Below the pieces are notes generated by a model that had not been told where the DNA came from, did no database searches, and saw only the letters and a program-made list of their open reading frames with translations. Shown piece by piece: positions 43,546-52,146 of a stretch of 64,000 nucleotides of DNA (position 1 is its first letter; every line of letters starts with the position of its first letter). The stretch is from Halosimplex amylolyticum (GTDB taxonomy: Archaea; Halobacteriota; Halobacteria; Halobacteriales; Haloarculaceae), in assembly GCF_051414035.1 (NCBI RefSeq), contig NZ_JBLKNW010000003.1:248001-312000 (forward strand), read 5' to 3'. The position numbers were made by a program, and so were the translations under genes.

Positions 43546-44004
43546 ATGAAAGACGGGACGTTCGTCGTGACGGAGGCCGACGCGGAGTCGGCGGTGTTGC
43601 GCGACGTGAGCGACGGGCAGATCCACACGCTGGGCTCGAACCCAGACCTCGCCGTCGGCGAGGCCATCGAGGCGACGCTCGCACCCGAACCGCCGATGGA
43701 CGTCGTCTGGGTCGTCGAGGACGTCGCCCGCAGGTTCACCGTCTCCGTCGAGGAGAGCGCGGAACCGCCCACGCAACAGGCGCTCGACCTGGCCGCCGAC
43801 CAGCCCGTCGGCGAGGTGACGACTCGCGAGCGCGCCGGGACCGGCGAAGTGCACGTCCTGTCTGTCCCCGAAGACGGCACGGAGCGCGCCGTCGCGGACG
43901 TGCGCGACGACGAGGCGACCGTCGAGCGAGCGGCGCGCATCGGCGTCGAACGCGTCGAGATCCGGTCGGAACCGGGCGTCGTCAGCGTGCGCTACCTGCC
44001 CTGA
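43546..44004 (+). CDS. DUF5812-like haloarchaeal protein
   Basis: This 152-residue acidic protein (MKDGTFVVTEADAESAVLRD, DGQIHTLGSNPDLAVGEAIE, WVVEDVARRFTVSVEES) matches the haloarchaeal family I know as DUF5812, with a possible OB-like N-terminal strand set. Function unknown. It follows the membrane protein by 68 nt. Confidence 0.75.
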   Translation: MKDGTFVVTEADAESAVLRDVSDGQIHTLGSNPDLAVGEAIEATLAPEPPMDVVWVVEDVARRFTVSVEESAEPPTQQALDLAADQPVGEVTTRERAGTGEVHVLSVPEDGTERAVADVRDDEATVERAARIGVERVEIRSEPGVVSVRYLP

Positions 44005-44013
44005 GGGTCCCGG

Positions 44014-44352
44014 TTACTCCGTCGGGCCACCGGCGCTCTGGACGCGCCAGCCGCCTTCTACCTCGCAGGTATCGCGGACCGTGTACTCGATCTCGGTCGA
44101 CTCGTCGACGCGATCGCCACCCTCGACAGATTCGATCGCCAGCGGGACGTCCAGCGTGTCGCCGCAACAGCCGACGCCGGTGAACTCCTCGGTGACCTGC
44201 CCGACCTCGACCGTGCCGAGGGTCTTCTTCAGGTACGCGCGAAACGGCCGGCCCTCGACGATGTCCCGCCCCCACGTGCTCAGGTCCGACGGGTAGGAGA
44301 TCACGACGGTCGTCGCCGCGTCGGCTGTCGATTGCTGGTTCTGTGCGTTCAT
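44014..44352 (-). CDS. Conserved-looking small protein with CC motif
   Basis: This 112-residue protein begins MNAQNQQSTADAATTVVISY, then YLKKTLGTVEVGQVTEEFTG with GVGCCGDTLDVPLAIES, and ends YTVRDTCEVEGGWRVQSAGG. Three cysteines and strand-rich sequence suggest a small beta protein; family and role are not known to me. It converges with the DUF5812 gene, with 9 bp between stops. Confidence 0.65.
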   Translation of the reverse strand: MNAQNQQSTADAATTVVISYPSDLSTWGRDIVEGRPFRAYLKKTLGTVEVGQVTEEFTGVGCCGDTLDVPLAIESVEGGDRVDESTEIEYTVRDTCEVEGGWRVQSAGGPTE

Positions 44353-44444
44353 CGATCGCAGTTGGGGAGTGGCGCGGAAAGGGGTTCCGTCGGCCGCCGG
44401 TTCGAGCGGAAACGAAGGCGTCTTAGATCGAAGCGGGGAGCGTC

Positions 44445-46235
44445 TCAGATCAGGTCCTCGAACTCGTCGAGGAACTCGTCGTACGTGTCGATGGCGGACT
44501 GGATCGGGTCGGACGTCGTCATGTCGACGCCGGCTGTCTCCAGGAGTTCGAGCGGGTACTCGCGGGAGCCACTGGCGAGGAACTCCCGGTAGCGCTCGGC
44601 GGCGGGCTCGCCCTCGTCGAGGATGCCCTGGGCCAGCGCGACGGCGGCGGAGATGCCGGTCGAGTACTGGTAGACGTAGAAGGCGCGGTAGAAGTGCGGG
44701 ATGCGCATCCACTCGCGGCCGATGCGGTCGTCGACGTCCGCGTTTGCGTAGTAGTCGCTCTTGAGGTCGCGGTACACCTCGTCGAGGCGGTCGGCGGTGA
44801 GCGCCTCGCCTTCCTCTTCGAGGCGGTGGGTCCGGTGTTCGAACTCCGCGAACATGGTCTGGCGGAACAGCGTCGACCGGAATCGTTCGAGGTACTGGTT
44901 GAGGACGTGCCGGCGCAGCGTCTCGTCTTCGACCTCGTCGAGCAGGTGGTGGGTCAGCAGCGTCTCGTTGACGGTCGAGGCGACCTCGGCGACGAAGATC
45001 TCGTAGCCGCTGTAGACGTAGGGCTGGTGTTCGCTGGTGTACTCCGAGTGAAGCGAGTGACCGAGTTCGTGGGCGAGCGTGTACATCGAGGCCACGTCGT
45101 CCTGGTAGTTCATCAGGATGAACGGCTGGGAGTCGTAGGTCCCGCCGGAGTAGGCGCCCGACTGCTTGTTCTCGGTCTCGTAGACGTCGACCCACCGCGA
45201 GTCCAGCCCCTCGGCGAGCCACGACTGGTATTCCTCGCCCAGAGGTTCGACGGCGCCGGTCACCCACTCGCGGGCCTGGTCGTACTCGACGTCGGGGCTC
45301 TCGCCCTCGACCATCGGGACGTAGAGGTCCCACATCTTCAGTTCGTCGGCGTCGATGGACCGGCGCTTCAGGTCGGCGTGGCGCTGGAGCACGTCGAGGT
45401 TGTCGTCGACGGTGTCGACGAGCGTGTCGTACACCTCGACGGGGACGTTGGGGCCGTCGAGGGCGGCCTCGCGGGCGGTGTCGTAGTTGCGCGCCCGCGC
45501 CAGTTTCACGTCGGTCTTGACGCTGTTCTTGTAGGCGGCGGCGATGGAGTTCCTGTACGCCTCCCACTCGTCGTAGAACGTTTCGTAGACGTCCCGGCGG
45601 AACTCGCGGTCGGGGTTCTCCTGGAGCGTCGTGAAGTTGTTGAGGGTGATCCGCCGGGGCTCGCCGTCGGGGTCCTCGACGGCGGGGAACTCGATGTCGG
45701 CGTTGGCGAGCATGTTGTACACCTCGCCGGTCGACCCGAGCACCTCGCCCAGATCGGCGAGCAGGTTCTCGATCTCGGCAGAGCGGGTGTGCGGTTTCAT
45801 CCGCAACACGTCGTCGAAGTAGTGCTCGTAGACCTCCAGATCGGGGTTCTCGTCGACGTACTCGTCGACGGTCTCGCGGTCGAGGCTCTGGATCTCGGGT
45901 TCGAGGAAGCTCGCGGCGCTCGACGCGCGGGAGGAGAGCGACTGGGCACGCGAGGTCAGGGCCTGATAGTGGCTGTCGGCGGTGTTCTCGTCGCGGCGCA
46001 TCCGGGCGTAGGCGCTGACGTTCGCCACGTCGCGCATGACCTCCTCGTATGTCTCCAGCGTCGCCTGGAGCGTCTCGGGGTCCTCGGTCGACCGGCCCTC
46101 GAAGGACCGCAAGTCGTCGAGTCGCCCCTCGACGGACTCGAAGGCCTCCTCCCACTCGTCGTCGTCGGCGAACAGGGACTCCAGTTCCCACTTGTACTCC
46201 TCGTCGATATCGCTGCGCTCCGGTACCGAACTCAT
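44445..46235 (-). CDS. pepF: Oligoendopeptidase F
   Basis: This 596-residue M3B metallopeptidase has the zinc site HELGHSLHSEYT, FVAEVASTVNETLLTHHLL with the third ligand Glu, and HFYRAFYVYQYSTGISAAVA near the end, typical of PepF. The N-terminal helical domain has the ERSDIDEEYKWELESLF start. It degrades short peptides in the cytoplasm. Confidence 0.95.
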   Translation of the reverse strand: MSSVPERSDIDEEYKWELESLFADDDEWEEAFESVEGRLDDLRSFEGRSTEDPETLQATLETYEEVMRDVANVSAYARMRRDENTADSHYQALTSRAQSLSSRASSAASFLEPEIQSLDRETVDEYVDENPDLEVYEHYFDDVLRMKPHTRSAEIENLLADLGEVLGSTGEVYNMLANADIEFPAVEDPDGEPRRITLNNFTTLQENPDREFRRDVYETFYDEWEAYRNSIAAAYKNSVKTDVKLARARNYDTAREAALDGPNVPVEVYDTLVDTVDDNLDVLQRHADLKRRSIDADELKMWDLYVPMVEGESPDVEYDQAREWVTGAVEPLGEEYQSWLAEGLDSRWVDVYETENKQSGAYSGGTYDSQPFILMNYQDDVASMYTLAHELGHSLHSEYTSEHQPYVYSGYEIFVAEVASTVNETLLTHHLLDEVEDETLRRHVLNQYLERFRSTLFRQTMFAEFEHRTHRLEEEGEALTADRLDEVYRDLKSDYYANADVDDRIGREWMRIPHFYRAFYVYQYSTGISAAVALAQGILDEGEPAAERYREFLASGSREYPLELLETAGVDMTTSDPIQSAIDTYDEFLDEFEDLI

Positions 46236-46337
46236 GGCTCCGGGTTAGACCCGTCTCGCCGTAAGCCTTTCAATGCCGGAGGCGCCGTACAACCGGGTGC
46301 GCCCCACGTTTTTGTCGCCGGCGACGCGAGGAGTGAC

Positions 46338-47798
46338 ATGGACGACAGTCGCAACGGCGCCACCCCACCCGACGCCGTCGACGACGCGGTCGCGGCGGCG
46401 CTCGGTCGTGCCTGGCTGGCCGACGACTCCTGGGACCTGCTCACGCGCCTGACCGAACTCGACGACCGGCTGGGCGGCCACCCCGGCGACCGCCGCGCGG
46501 CCGAGCTGGTCGCCGACGCCTTCGAGAACGCGGGCGTCCGGAACGTCCGCGAGGAACCCTTCGCCGTCAATCGCTGGACACGCAGGCGGACGGAACTCGC
46601 AGTCTCCGTCCCCGACCGCGGCGTCGAGCGCTCGTTCGAAGCGGTCGCGCTCCCGTACTCGCCCGCCTACGAGGGTGAGGCGCCGCTCGTGGACGTGGGC
46701 TACGGGACGCCCGCTGAACTCGACGAGGCCGACGTGGCGGGCTCGGTCGCGGTGACGCGGACGGCGACGCCGCCCGACTTCGGTCGACCCTACCATCGCG
46801 CCGAGAAAGTCGGTCACGCCGCGGCCGCCGGGGCGGAAGCGTTCGTCTTCACCAACCACGTCCCCGGGCAGCTCCCCCCGACCGGGTCGCTGCGCTTCAA
46901 TCGTGAAGCCGCCATCCCCGGCCTCGGGGTGAGCAAGGAGACCGGCGACTGGCTGCGCGAGTACGCCGCCGAGGGCGCCCGGGCGCACGTCCGCGTGGAC
47001 GCGGAGACCGAGCCGGGGACGAGCCGAAACGTCGTCGGCGTGGTGGGTCCGGATCCCGGGGACGCGGAGGGTCAGAGATCGCCCTCGGCGGACGGCCAGA
47101 GAGCGCCCTCGGCGGACGGCCAGAGAGCGCCCTCGGCGGACGGCGAAGTCGTCGTCCTCGCGCACTTCGACGCCCACGACGTGGGCGAAGGCGCGCTCGA
47201 CAACGGCTGCGGCATCGCGACCGTGGTCGGGATGGCCCGGATCCTCGCCGCGATGGACCTCGACCGGCGCGTCCGGATCGCCGGCGTGAGCTGCGAGGAA
47301 CTGGGGCTAATGGGTAGCGAGGCGCTCGTCGCGGACCTCGCGCTCGGCGACGTGCACGCCGTCGTCAACGTCGACGGCGCCGGCCGCTACCGCGAACTGA
47401 ACGCGCTCGCACACGCCTCCGACGCGATGGCCGGACTCGCCGGGAGCGTCGCCGACGCCGTCGGTCACCCGGTCTCCGTCCAGGACCGGCCCCACCCATA
47501 CAGCGACCACTGGCCGTTCCTGCGCGAGGGCGTCCCGGCGCTCCAGCTCCACAGCAAGGCGCCCGACGCCGAGGGGACGTGGGACCGCGGGTGGACCCAC
47601 ACCCGCGCGGACACCCGCGACAAGGCCGACCGGCGGAATTTACGCGAGCACGCGATGCTCGCCGCCCTGTTCGTCCGCGAGATCGCCGCGGCGGACGTGC
47701 CGCGGATCGACCGCGAGAGCGTGCGCGAGGGACTGGAGGCGTACGGCGCCGACGAGGGGATGCGTGCGGCCGACATCTGGCCCGAGGAGTGGGACTGA
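46338..47798 (+). CDS. M28-family zinc peptidase
   Basis: This 486-residue aminopeptidase-like protein has a PA-type insert at about 100-215. The catalytic part has HFDAHDVGEGALDNGCGIAT (zinc ligands His and Asp), CEELGLMGSEALVAD (Glu-Glu), NVDGAGRY (Asp) and GWTHTRADTRDK (His). Residues 246-269 are three copies of an eight-residue unit, GQR(S/A)PSAD plus one Gly register, just before the active-site strand. No signal peptide is seen. The ATG at 46338 is supported by the clean N-terminus. Confidence 0.9.
   Translation: MDDSRNGATPPDAVDDAVAAALGRAWLADDSWDLLTRLTELDDRLGGHPGDRRAAELVADAFENAGVRNVREEPFAVNRWTRRRTELAVSVPDRGVERSFEAVALPYSPAYEGEAPLVDVGYGTPAELDEADVAGSVAVTRTATPPDFGRPYHRAEKVGHAAAAGAEAFVFTNHVPGQLPPTGSLRFNREAAIPGLGVSKETGDWLREYAAEGARAHVRVDAETEPGTSRNVVGVVGPDPGDAEGQRSPSADGQRAPSADGQRAPSADGEVVVLAHFDAHDVGEGALDNGCGIATVVGMARILAAMDLDRRVRIAGVSCEELGLMGSEALVADLALGDVHAVVNVDGAGRYRELNALAHASDAMAGLAGSVADAVGHPVSVQDRPHPYSDHWPFLREGVPALQLHSKAPDAEGTWDRGWTHTRADTRDKADRRNLREHAMLAALFVREIAAADVPRIDRESVREGLEAYGADEGMRAADIWPEEWD
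47073..47144. repeat. 24-bp in-frame tandem repeat, three units, in the M28 gene
   Basis: Units at 47073, 47097 and 47121 are near-identical (CAGAGAGCGCCCTCGGCGGA then CGGC; the first has TC in place of GC). Near identity at DNA level implies recent expansion. Confidence 0.9.
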
Positions 47799-47870
47799 CC
47801 CGTTCGCGTGGGAAACGGGTAGACCGTTCCGGCGAAAGACCATTGGGCGTCCGCCGAGAGCGGCCCGTAG

Positions 47871-49562
47871 ATGGACGTCGACGACCCCGCCGAGCCCTCC
47901 GTCGAGTCGGGCAGCGACAGCCAGGACGACGGCGCGGACAGCGCTGTCGACGACGACGGACGGCAGCGCCTCCTGATCCTTTCCGGGGCCGTCGCGCTGA
48001 CGGCGCTGGTCGCACTCGCACCCGCGGACGGGTCGCTCTCGACCGAAGGGCAGTACGCGCTCGCGACGATGGCGTTCGCGGCCGTGCTGTGGATCACCGG
48101 CGCGCTCCCGCTGTCGCTGACGGCGCTGACTGTCCCGATCCTGCTGACCGTCTTCGGCGTCTACCCGAGGCTCCGCGAACCGCTCGCGGCCTTCGCCGAC
48201 CCCGTCGTCTTCCTCCTCTTCGCGGGGTTCGCGCTGGCCGCGGCGCTCCAGTCCCACGGCGTCGACCGCCGGCTGGCGCTCGCGCTCGTGAGCCGCGTCG
48301 GGACGTCGCCCCGGCGGATCGTCCTCGCGGTCATGGTCGCGACGGCGGGCCTCTCGATGGTCATCTCGAACACGGCGACGACGGCGATGATGGTCCCCAT
48401 CGCGCTGGGCGTCGTCGGCCAGGTGACCGGCGAGCGACCCGCGCCGACGCCCGACGGGCGCCCGGCGCCCGGACCAGTCGAAGAACTCGGTCAGTCGAGC
48501 GGTGATGCCGGCAGTTCCGAAGACGCGACCAGCCCGTCCAACATGCAGGTGGCGACCCTGCTCGGGACGGCGTACGCGGCGACGGTCGGCGGCGTCGGGA
48601 CGCTCATCGGCACGCCGCCGAACGCCATCGTCGCCGGGCAACTGGAGTCCTATCTCGGCGTCTCGGTCACCTTCCTCGACTGGCTGTTCGTCGGCCTCCC
48701 GCTCGTCGCCGTCGCGCTGCCGCTGACGTGGTACCTGCTCACCTATCGCCTCTACCCGCCGGACGCCTGGGACGTGTCCACTGCGCGGGAGGCCGCCGAG
48801 TCGCGCCTCGCCGCGGCGGGCGAACTCTCCACGGCGGCCCGCCGGACCGTCGCGATATTCGGCGTCACCGCCGCGCTCTGGCTGCTCGGTGGGTTCGAGT
48901 CGCTGTTCGAGCGCGTCCTCTCGCCGGCGGCGTTCGCGACCCTGTTCGGCGGGAGCGGCCCGACGGTCTTCGGGACCGTCGGCCACCAGGGGCTGCTCTA
49001 CTACGTCCTCGTCGGCCTCGTCGCCGTCGTCGCGCTGGTCGCCACCGGCGCGGCGGCGTGGGACGACCTCCTCGGGATCGACTGGGGGACGCTGTTACTG
49101 CTGGGCGGCGGCCTCTCGCTCGCCGACGGCCTCCGCGACAGCGGCGCCATCGACTGGCTGGCGACCGAGGGCATCGCTGCCCTGGGTTCGGTCCCGGTGG
49201 TCGTCCTCGTCCTCGCCGTCGTCGGATCGACCGTCCTGCTTGGCGAACTCGCGTCCAACACGGCGATGGCCGCGATCCTCGCGCCGCTTTTGATCACAGC
49301 CGGCCCGGCGTACGCCGCCCAGCTCGGCACGGGGGGCGAACTGGCCTCGGTGTTCCTCGCCGTCACGGTCGCCGTCGCCGCGAGCTTCGGGTTCGCGCTC
49401 CCCGTCGCGACGCCACCGAACGCCATCGTCTACGGCAGCGGTGCGATCGGCCGCGAGCACATGCTCCGGGCCGGCGTCGTCCTCGACCTCGTGATGATAC
49501 TGCTGGTCACCGCCGCGGCGTTCGTCGGGCTCGCGGTCGTCCTCCCGTTCGTCTTCGGCTGA
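47871..49562 (+). CDS. SLC13/DASS-family transporter
   Basis: This 563-residue protein has an acidic N-terminal tail of about 40 residues, then about 12 hydrophobic segments with two pseudo-symmetric halves, each with an SNT motif: MVISNTATTAMMVPIALG and LASNTAMAAILAPL. GTLIGTPPNAIVAG and the later ATPPNAIVYGSG are family features. It should carry sodium-coupled dicarboxylates, sulfate or similar anions; the exact substrate cannot be read. An acidic/proline loop (about 185-225) separates the halves. Confidence 0.9.
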   Translation: MDVDDPAEPSVESGSDSQDDGADSAVDDDGRQRLLILSGAVALTALVALAPADGSLSTEGQYALATMAFAAVLWITGALPLSLTALTVPILLTVFGVYPRLREPLAAFADPVVFLLFAGFALAAALQSHGVDRRLALALVSRVGTSPRRIVLAVMVATAGLSMVISNTATTAMMVPIALGVVGQVTGERPAPTPDGRPAPGPVEELGQSSGDAGSSEDATSPSNMQVATLLGTAYAATVGGVGTLIGTPPNAIVAGQLESYLGVSVTFLDWLFVGLPLVAVALPLTWYLLTYRLYPPDAWDVSTAREAAESRLAAAGELSTAARRTVAIFGVTAALWLLGGFESLFERVLSPAAFATLFGGSGPTVFGTVGHQGLLYYVLVGLVAVVALVATGAAAWDDLLGIDWGTLLLLGGGLSLADGLRDSGAIDWLATEGIAALGSVPVVVLVLAVVGSTVLLGELASNTAMAAILAPLLITAGPAYAAQLGTGGELASVFLAVTVAVAASFGFALPVATPPNAIVYGSGAIGREHMLRAGVVLDLVMILLVTAAAFVGLAVVLPFVFG

Positions 49563-49590
49563 CGGGACGCCGCCGGACCCGCCACTGCCT

Positions 49591-49641
49591 GCGCTCACTC
49601 CGCCGTCCGCGCTCACTCCGCCGTCCGCGCTCACTCCGCCC
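49591..49641. repeat. 18-bp tandem repeat across a stop codon
   Basis: GCGCTCACTCCGCCGTCC is repeated at 49591 and 49609, with a partial third unit from 49627 that carries the stop codon and last codons of the minus-strand methyltransferase gene. The extra units lie downstream of that stop and each repeats the TGA. Confidence 0.8.
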
Positions 49642-50368
49642 GGGCCTCGAAGATCAGCGTCGACGGCAGCTTCGCCAGCAGTTCGGGCCTGTGCTCGCCC
49701 CACGGCCCCTCCTCGTAGTGGCCGGGGTCGTCCGACCCCGGTTCCAGCAGCCGCTCGACCCGGAATCCGGCCCCCGTGAGCGCGTTGTGCACGTCACTGA
49801 TCCGGTGACGGTAGGTCACCATGTCGGAGTCGAGATCGTCGTACGTCGTGACCTGCCGGCCGGTGTCGAAGTAACTCTCCTCGACCCGGTGGGTCTCCGG
49901 GTCGGCCAGGTCGTAGACCGGGTGGGGCATCGAGAAGACGAGTCGTCCACCCGGTCGGAGGACGCGGTGGGTCTCGCGGAAGCAGGCCGCCAGGTCCCCG
50001 ACCCACTGGAAGACGTAGGCGTTGAACGCCACGTCGAAGCTGTCGTCCGGGAACATCTCTAGATTGGTCACGTCACCCTGGACGAACTCCACGTCGACGT
50101 CGTGTTCGGCAGCCAGGTCGCGAGCGAACGACAGCTGTTCTTCCGAGAGGTCCAGCCCCGTCACGTTCGCGCCGCGCTGGGCCAGCGCGACCGAACACTG
50201 CCCGCCGCCACAGCCCAGTTCCAGCGCGTCTTTTCCCGCGACGTCGGACAGGAGCGTCAGGTCATCGTCGCTGGTCGTTCCCGTCCAGTTGACCCCCACG
50301 TCCAGGTCGATCTCGTCCTGAAACCACCCCGCCGTCAGATCCCACCACTCCTTCACTTCCTCTGTCAT
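49631..50368 (-). CDS. Class I SAM-dependent methyltransferase
   Basis: This 245-residue protein has motif I ALELGCGGGQCSVALAQRGA, motif II GLDLSEEQLSFARD, motif III EFVQGDVTNLEMFPDDSFDV and post-motif FRETHRVLRPGGRLVFSMPH. The PVYDLADPETHRVEESYFD part is typical of small-molecule methyltransferases of this group. The substrate is not determinable. Confidence 0.9.
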   Translation of the reverse strand: MTEEVKEWWDLTAGWFQDEIDLDVGVNWTGTTSDDDLTLLSDVAGKDALELGCGGGQCSVALAQRGANVTGLDLSEEQLSFARDLAAEHDVDVEFVQGDVTNLEMFPDDSFDVAFNAYVFQWVGDLAACFRETHRVLRPGGRLVFSMPHPVYDLADPETHRVEESYFDTGRQVTTYDDLDSDMVTYRHRISDVHNALTGAGFRVERLLEPGSDDPGHYEEGPWGEHRPELLAKLPSTLIFEARAE

Positions 50369-50733
50369 ACCCTCTCTGTTTCGACCGGCTCGAATAGGTC
50401 TTGTGTACGTGTGGAAGGGTATGGCGTGGACTCGTCGACGGGTGAGCCGAATGGGTGGCGCGCGCTGTCGCGGGTTTCATCCCGCGACAGCACCGCGCGA
50501 GGGATGAGCGAGGGAACGGAGTGACCGAGCGAATCGGCTGGGGAGGCGTGAGGCTGTCAGCGGTGCTGTGTTGTCGCTGTCCCTGGCGGACTGAAAGGGC
50601 GAGACGCGCTCGCGTTTATGTAGTCGCCTGAGCGGGCACTATCTGCGCGAGTGCGGTGCGGTGCGGTGCGGTGCGGTGCGGGTGTTCGAGCGCGGATATC
50701 CCGCCTCAGCGACCGCGAGCGGGTCGAGGGCTT
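50369..50733. other. Repeat-rich 365-bp intergenic region
   Basis: There is no gene. A perfect 11-bp inverted repeat (50464-50474 with 50481-50491) forms a strong hairpin with a 6-nt loop. A second hairpin GCGAG/CTCGC is at 50599-50613, preceded by GGCGGACTGAAAGGG. A pentanucleotide array is at 50651-50680. TTTATG at 50615-50620 is TATA-like. The segment could hold a structured RNA or be an old repeat element. Confidence 0.5.
50651..50680. repeat. GTGCG pentanucleotide array, six units
   Basis: Six perfect GTGCG units are directly adjacent, about 50 nt beyond the truA stop. It is a simple-sequence repeat likely to vary in copy number. Confidence 0.95.
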
Positions 50734-51582
50734 TCAGCGCTTGTCGTCACCGGCCGCCGATCCGACTGCTAACGAATCCCGAATCGAACCGGCAACACGC
50801 GCGACGGTCCGAAACTCCGCGTGCCGCGAACCGAACACCTCGCGAGCGCTCGCCGCCGCATCCTCGTCGACCGAAAAATCGACGCCCGGATACGTGACGT
50901 CCCAGAGCACGAGTGGGTACGGGGCTGCCGGCGCCACGCCTTCGGGGCCGTCCAGCGGCGCCGAATCGAGCACCCGGTCGATCTTCGCCATCTCGGACTC
51001 GCCACGACCGATTTCGACTACGAGGCCGACCACTCGACGAACTAACTGCCTGGCAAACCCGTCCGCTTCCAGCCGGACGACCAGGAAGTCGCCGTCGCGC
51101 TCCACCGACGCGTTCAGGTCCCGGACTGTCCCCTCGCCGTCGGGGGTCAGGTTGTGGAAATCGTGCTCGCCGGAGAGGCGAGCGAGCGCGTCCTCGACAC
51201 GCCCCGCGTCCAGCCCCCCCTCCACGCCGGACGGCGCGTAGAGGTAGTAGACGTACTCCCGAGACGACGCGTCGTGCGTGGCGTGAAACGACGAACCCAC
51301 CTCGGCGCTGGCCCACGCGCGAACGGACGCGGGCAACTCGCTGTTGAACGCCCGCGGCGAGAGCCAGTCGGGCGCCGCGAACGCGACGGTCTGCGCGCGC
51401 GCCGAGACGCCGGCGTCCGTTCGGCCGGCGGCGGCGTAGCCGGCGGGCTTGTCGGCTCCGTCGTCCAGCGCGCCGAGGTCCCGAAGCGCGTCGAATATCG
51501 CGTCCTCGACGGTCGACACGTCGGGCTGGCGCTGGAAGCCGTGGAACGGCCGGCCGTCGTAGGCGACCCGGTAGGCGCGCAT
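50734..51582 (-). CDS. truA: tRNA pseudouridine synthase TruA
   Basis: This 282-residue protein has the N-terminus MRAYRVAYDGRPFHGFQRQP, the catalytic AAGRTDAGVSARAQTVAF (Asp), and FHATHDASSREYVYYLYAPS then DGFARQLVRRVVGLVVEIG. It modifies U38-40 in the anticodon arm. The ATG at 51582 is chosen over 51615. Confidence 0.94.
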   Translation of the reverse strand: MRAYRVAYDGRPFHGFQRQPDVSTVEDAIFDALRDLGALDDGADKPAGYAAAGRTDAGVSARAQTVAFAAPDWLSPRAFNSELPASVRAWASAEVGSSFHATHDASSREYVYYLYAPSGVEGGLDAGRVEDALARLSGEHDFHNLTPDGEGTVRDLNASVERDGDFLVVRLEADGFARQLVRRVVGLVVEIGRGESEMAKIDRVLDSAPLDGPEGVAPAAPYPLVLWDVTYPGVDFSVDEDAAASAREVFGSRHAEFRTVARVAGSIRDSLAVGSAAGDDKR

Positions 51583-51686
51583 CGCTGGCATCAGTCCGGC
51601 TTCGCGAGACCGCACCTTGTCGGTTTCGGGCGGGAACCGCCCCGCAGATCACTCGGTCCCAGCTCTCGTGATACGTTTCGGGGTCA

Positions 51687-52106
51687 TCACTCCAGTTCAG
51701 TCACGCGGTCGCGCGACCGGCCTGACTCGACGTCGAGGCCCTCTGTTTCGAGCAGTCGGTCGAGTTTCCGTTCGAACTCGTCGTCGGTGATCTCGCCGCG
51801 AGCGTATCGGTCGCGGAGTTTCGCCACCGGGTCGTCCTCGTCGTCCGCTGCGACCTCCGTCGCAGTCACCGACTCCGACTCTCCGTCATCGGAACCGACG
51901 AACGGGAGCCGTTCGCCGAGGATAGCGACCAGCGGGAGTACGAGGAGAAAACCACTGATCGCGGCGACTTCCGACAGGATCTCGGCGCCCAGCGTGTCGG
52001 AGATGGCGACGACCGCGATGGTCAGGAAGAGGGCGATGGCGAACGCCTCCCGCTTCGCCAGTTCGAGGCGGGAGGGGGAGGGGGAGGGGGAGCGAGAGCG
52101 GTCCAT
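51687..52106 (-). CDS. SHOCT-domain membrane protein
   Basis: This 139-residue protein has a Ser/Pro-rich start, two hydrophobic segments (AFAIALFLTIAVVAI and ISGFLLVLPLVAILG), an acidic linker, and a C-terminal SHOCT motif (KLRDRYARGEITDDEFERKL). SHOCT domains are short dimerising helices of unclear role. CTAAAAG at 52130-52136 is a likely promoter, which supports the ATG at 52106. Confidence 0.8.
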   Translation of the reverse strand: MDRSRSPSPSPSRLELAKREAFAIALFLTIAVVAISDTLGAEILSEVAAISGFLLVLPLVAILGERLPFVGSDDGESESVTATEVAADDEDDPVAKLRDRYARGEITDDEFERKLDRLLETEGLDVESGRSRDRVTELE

Positions 52107-52146
52107 ACCCGAACCGACGACCGCGACGCCTAAAAGTGTCACCGGG

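Noticed and set aside
44694..46337. A 1034-residue frame extending the M28 peptidase upstream
   Set aside because: The extension is antisense to pepF; the peptidase starts at 46338.
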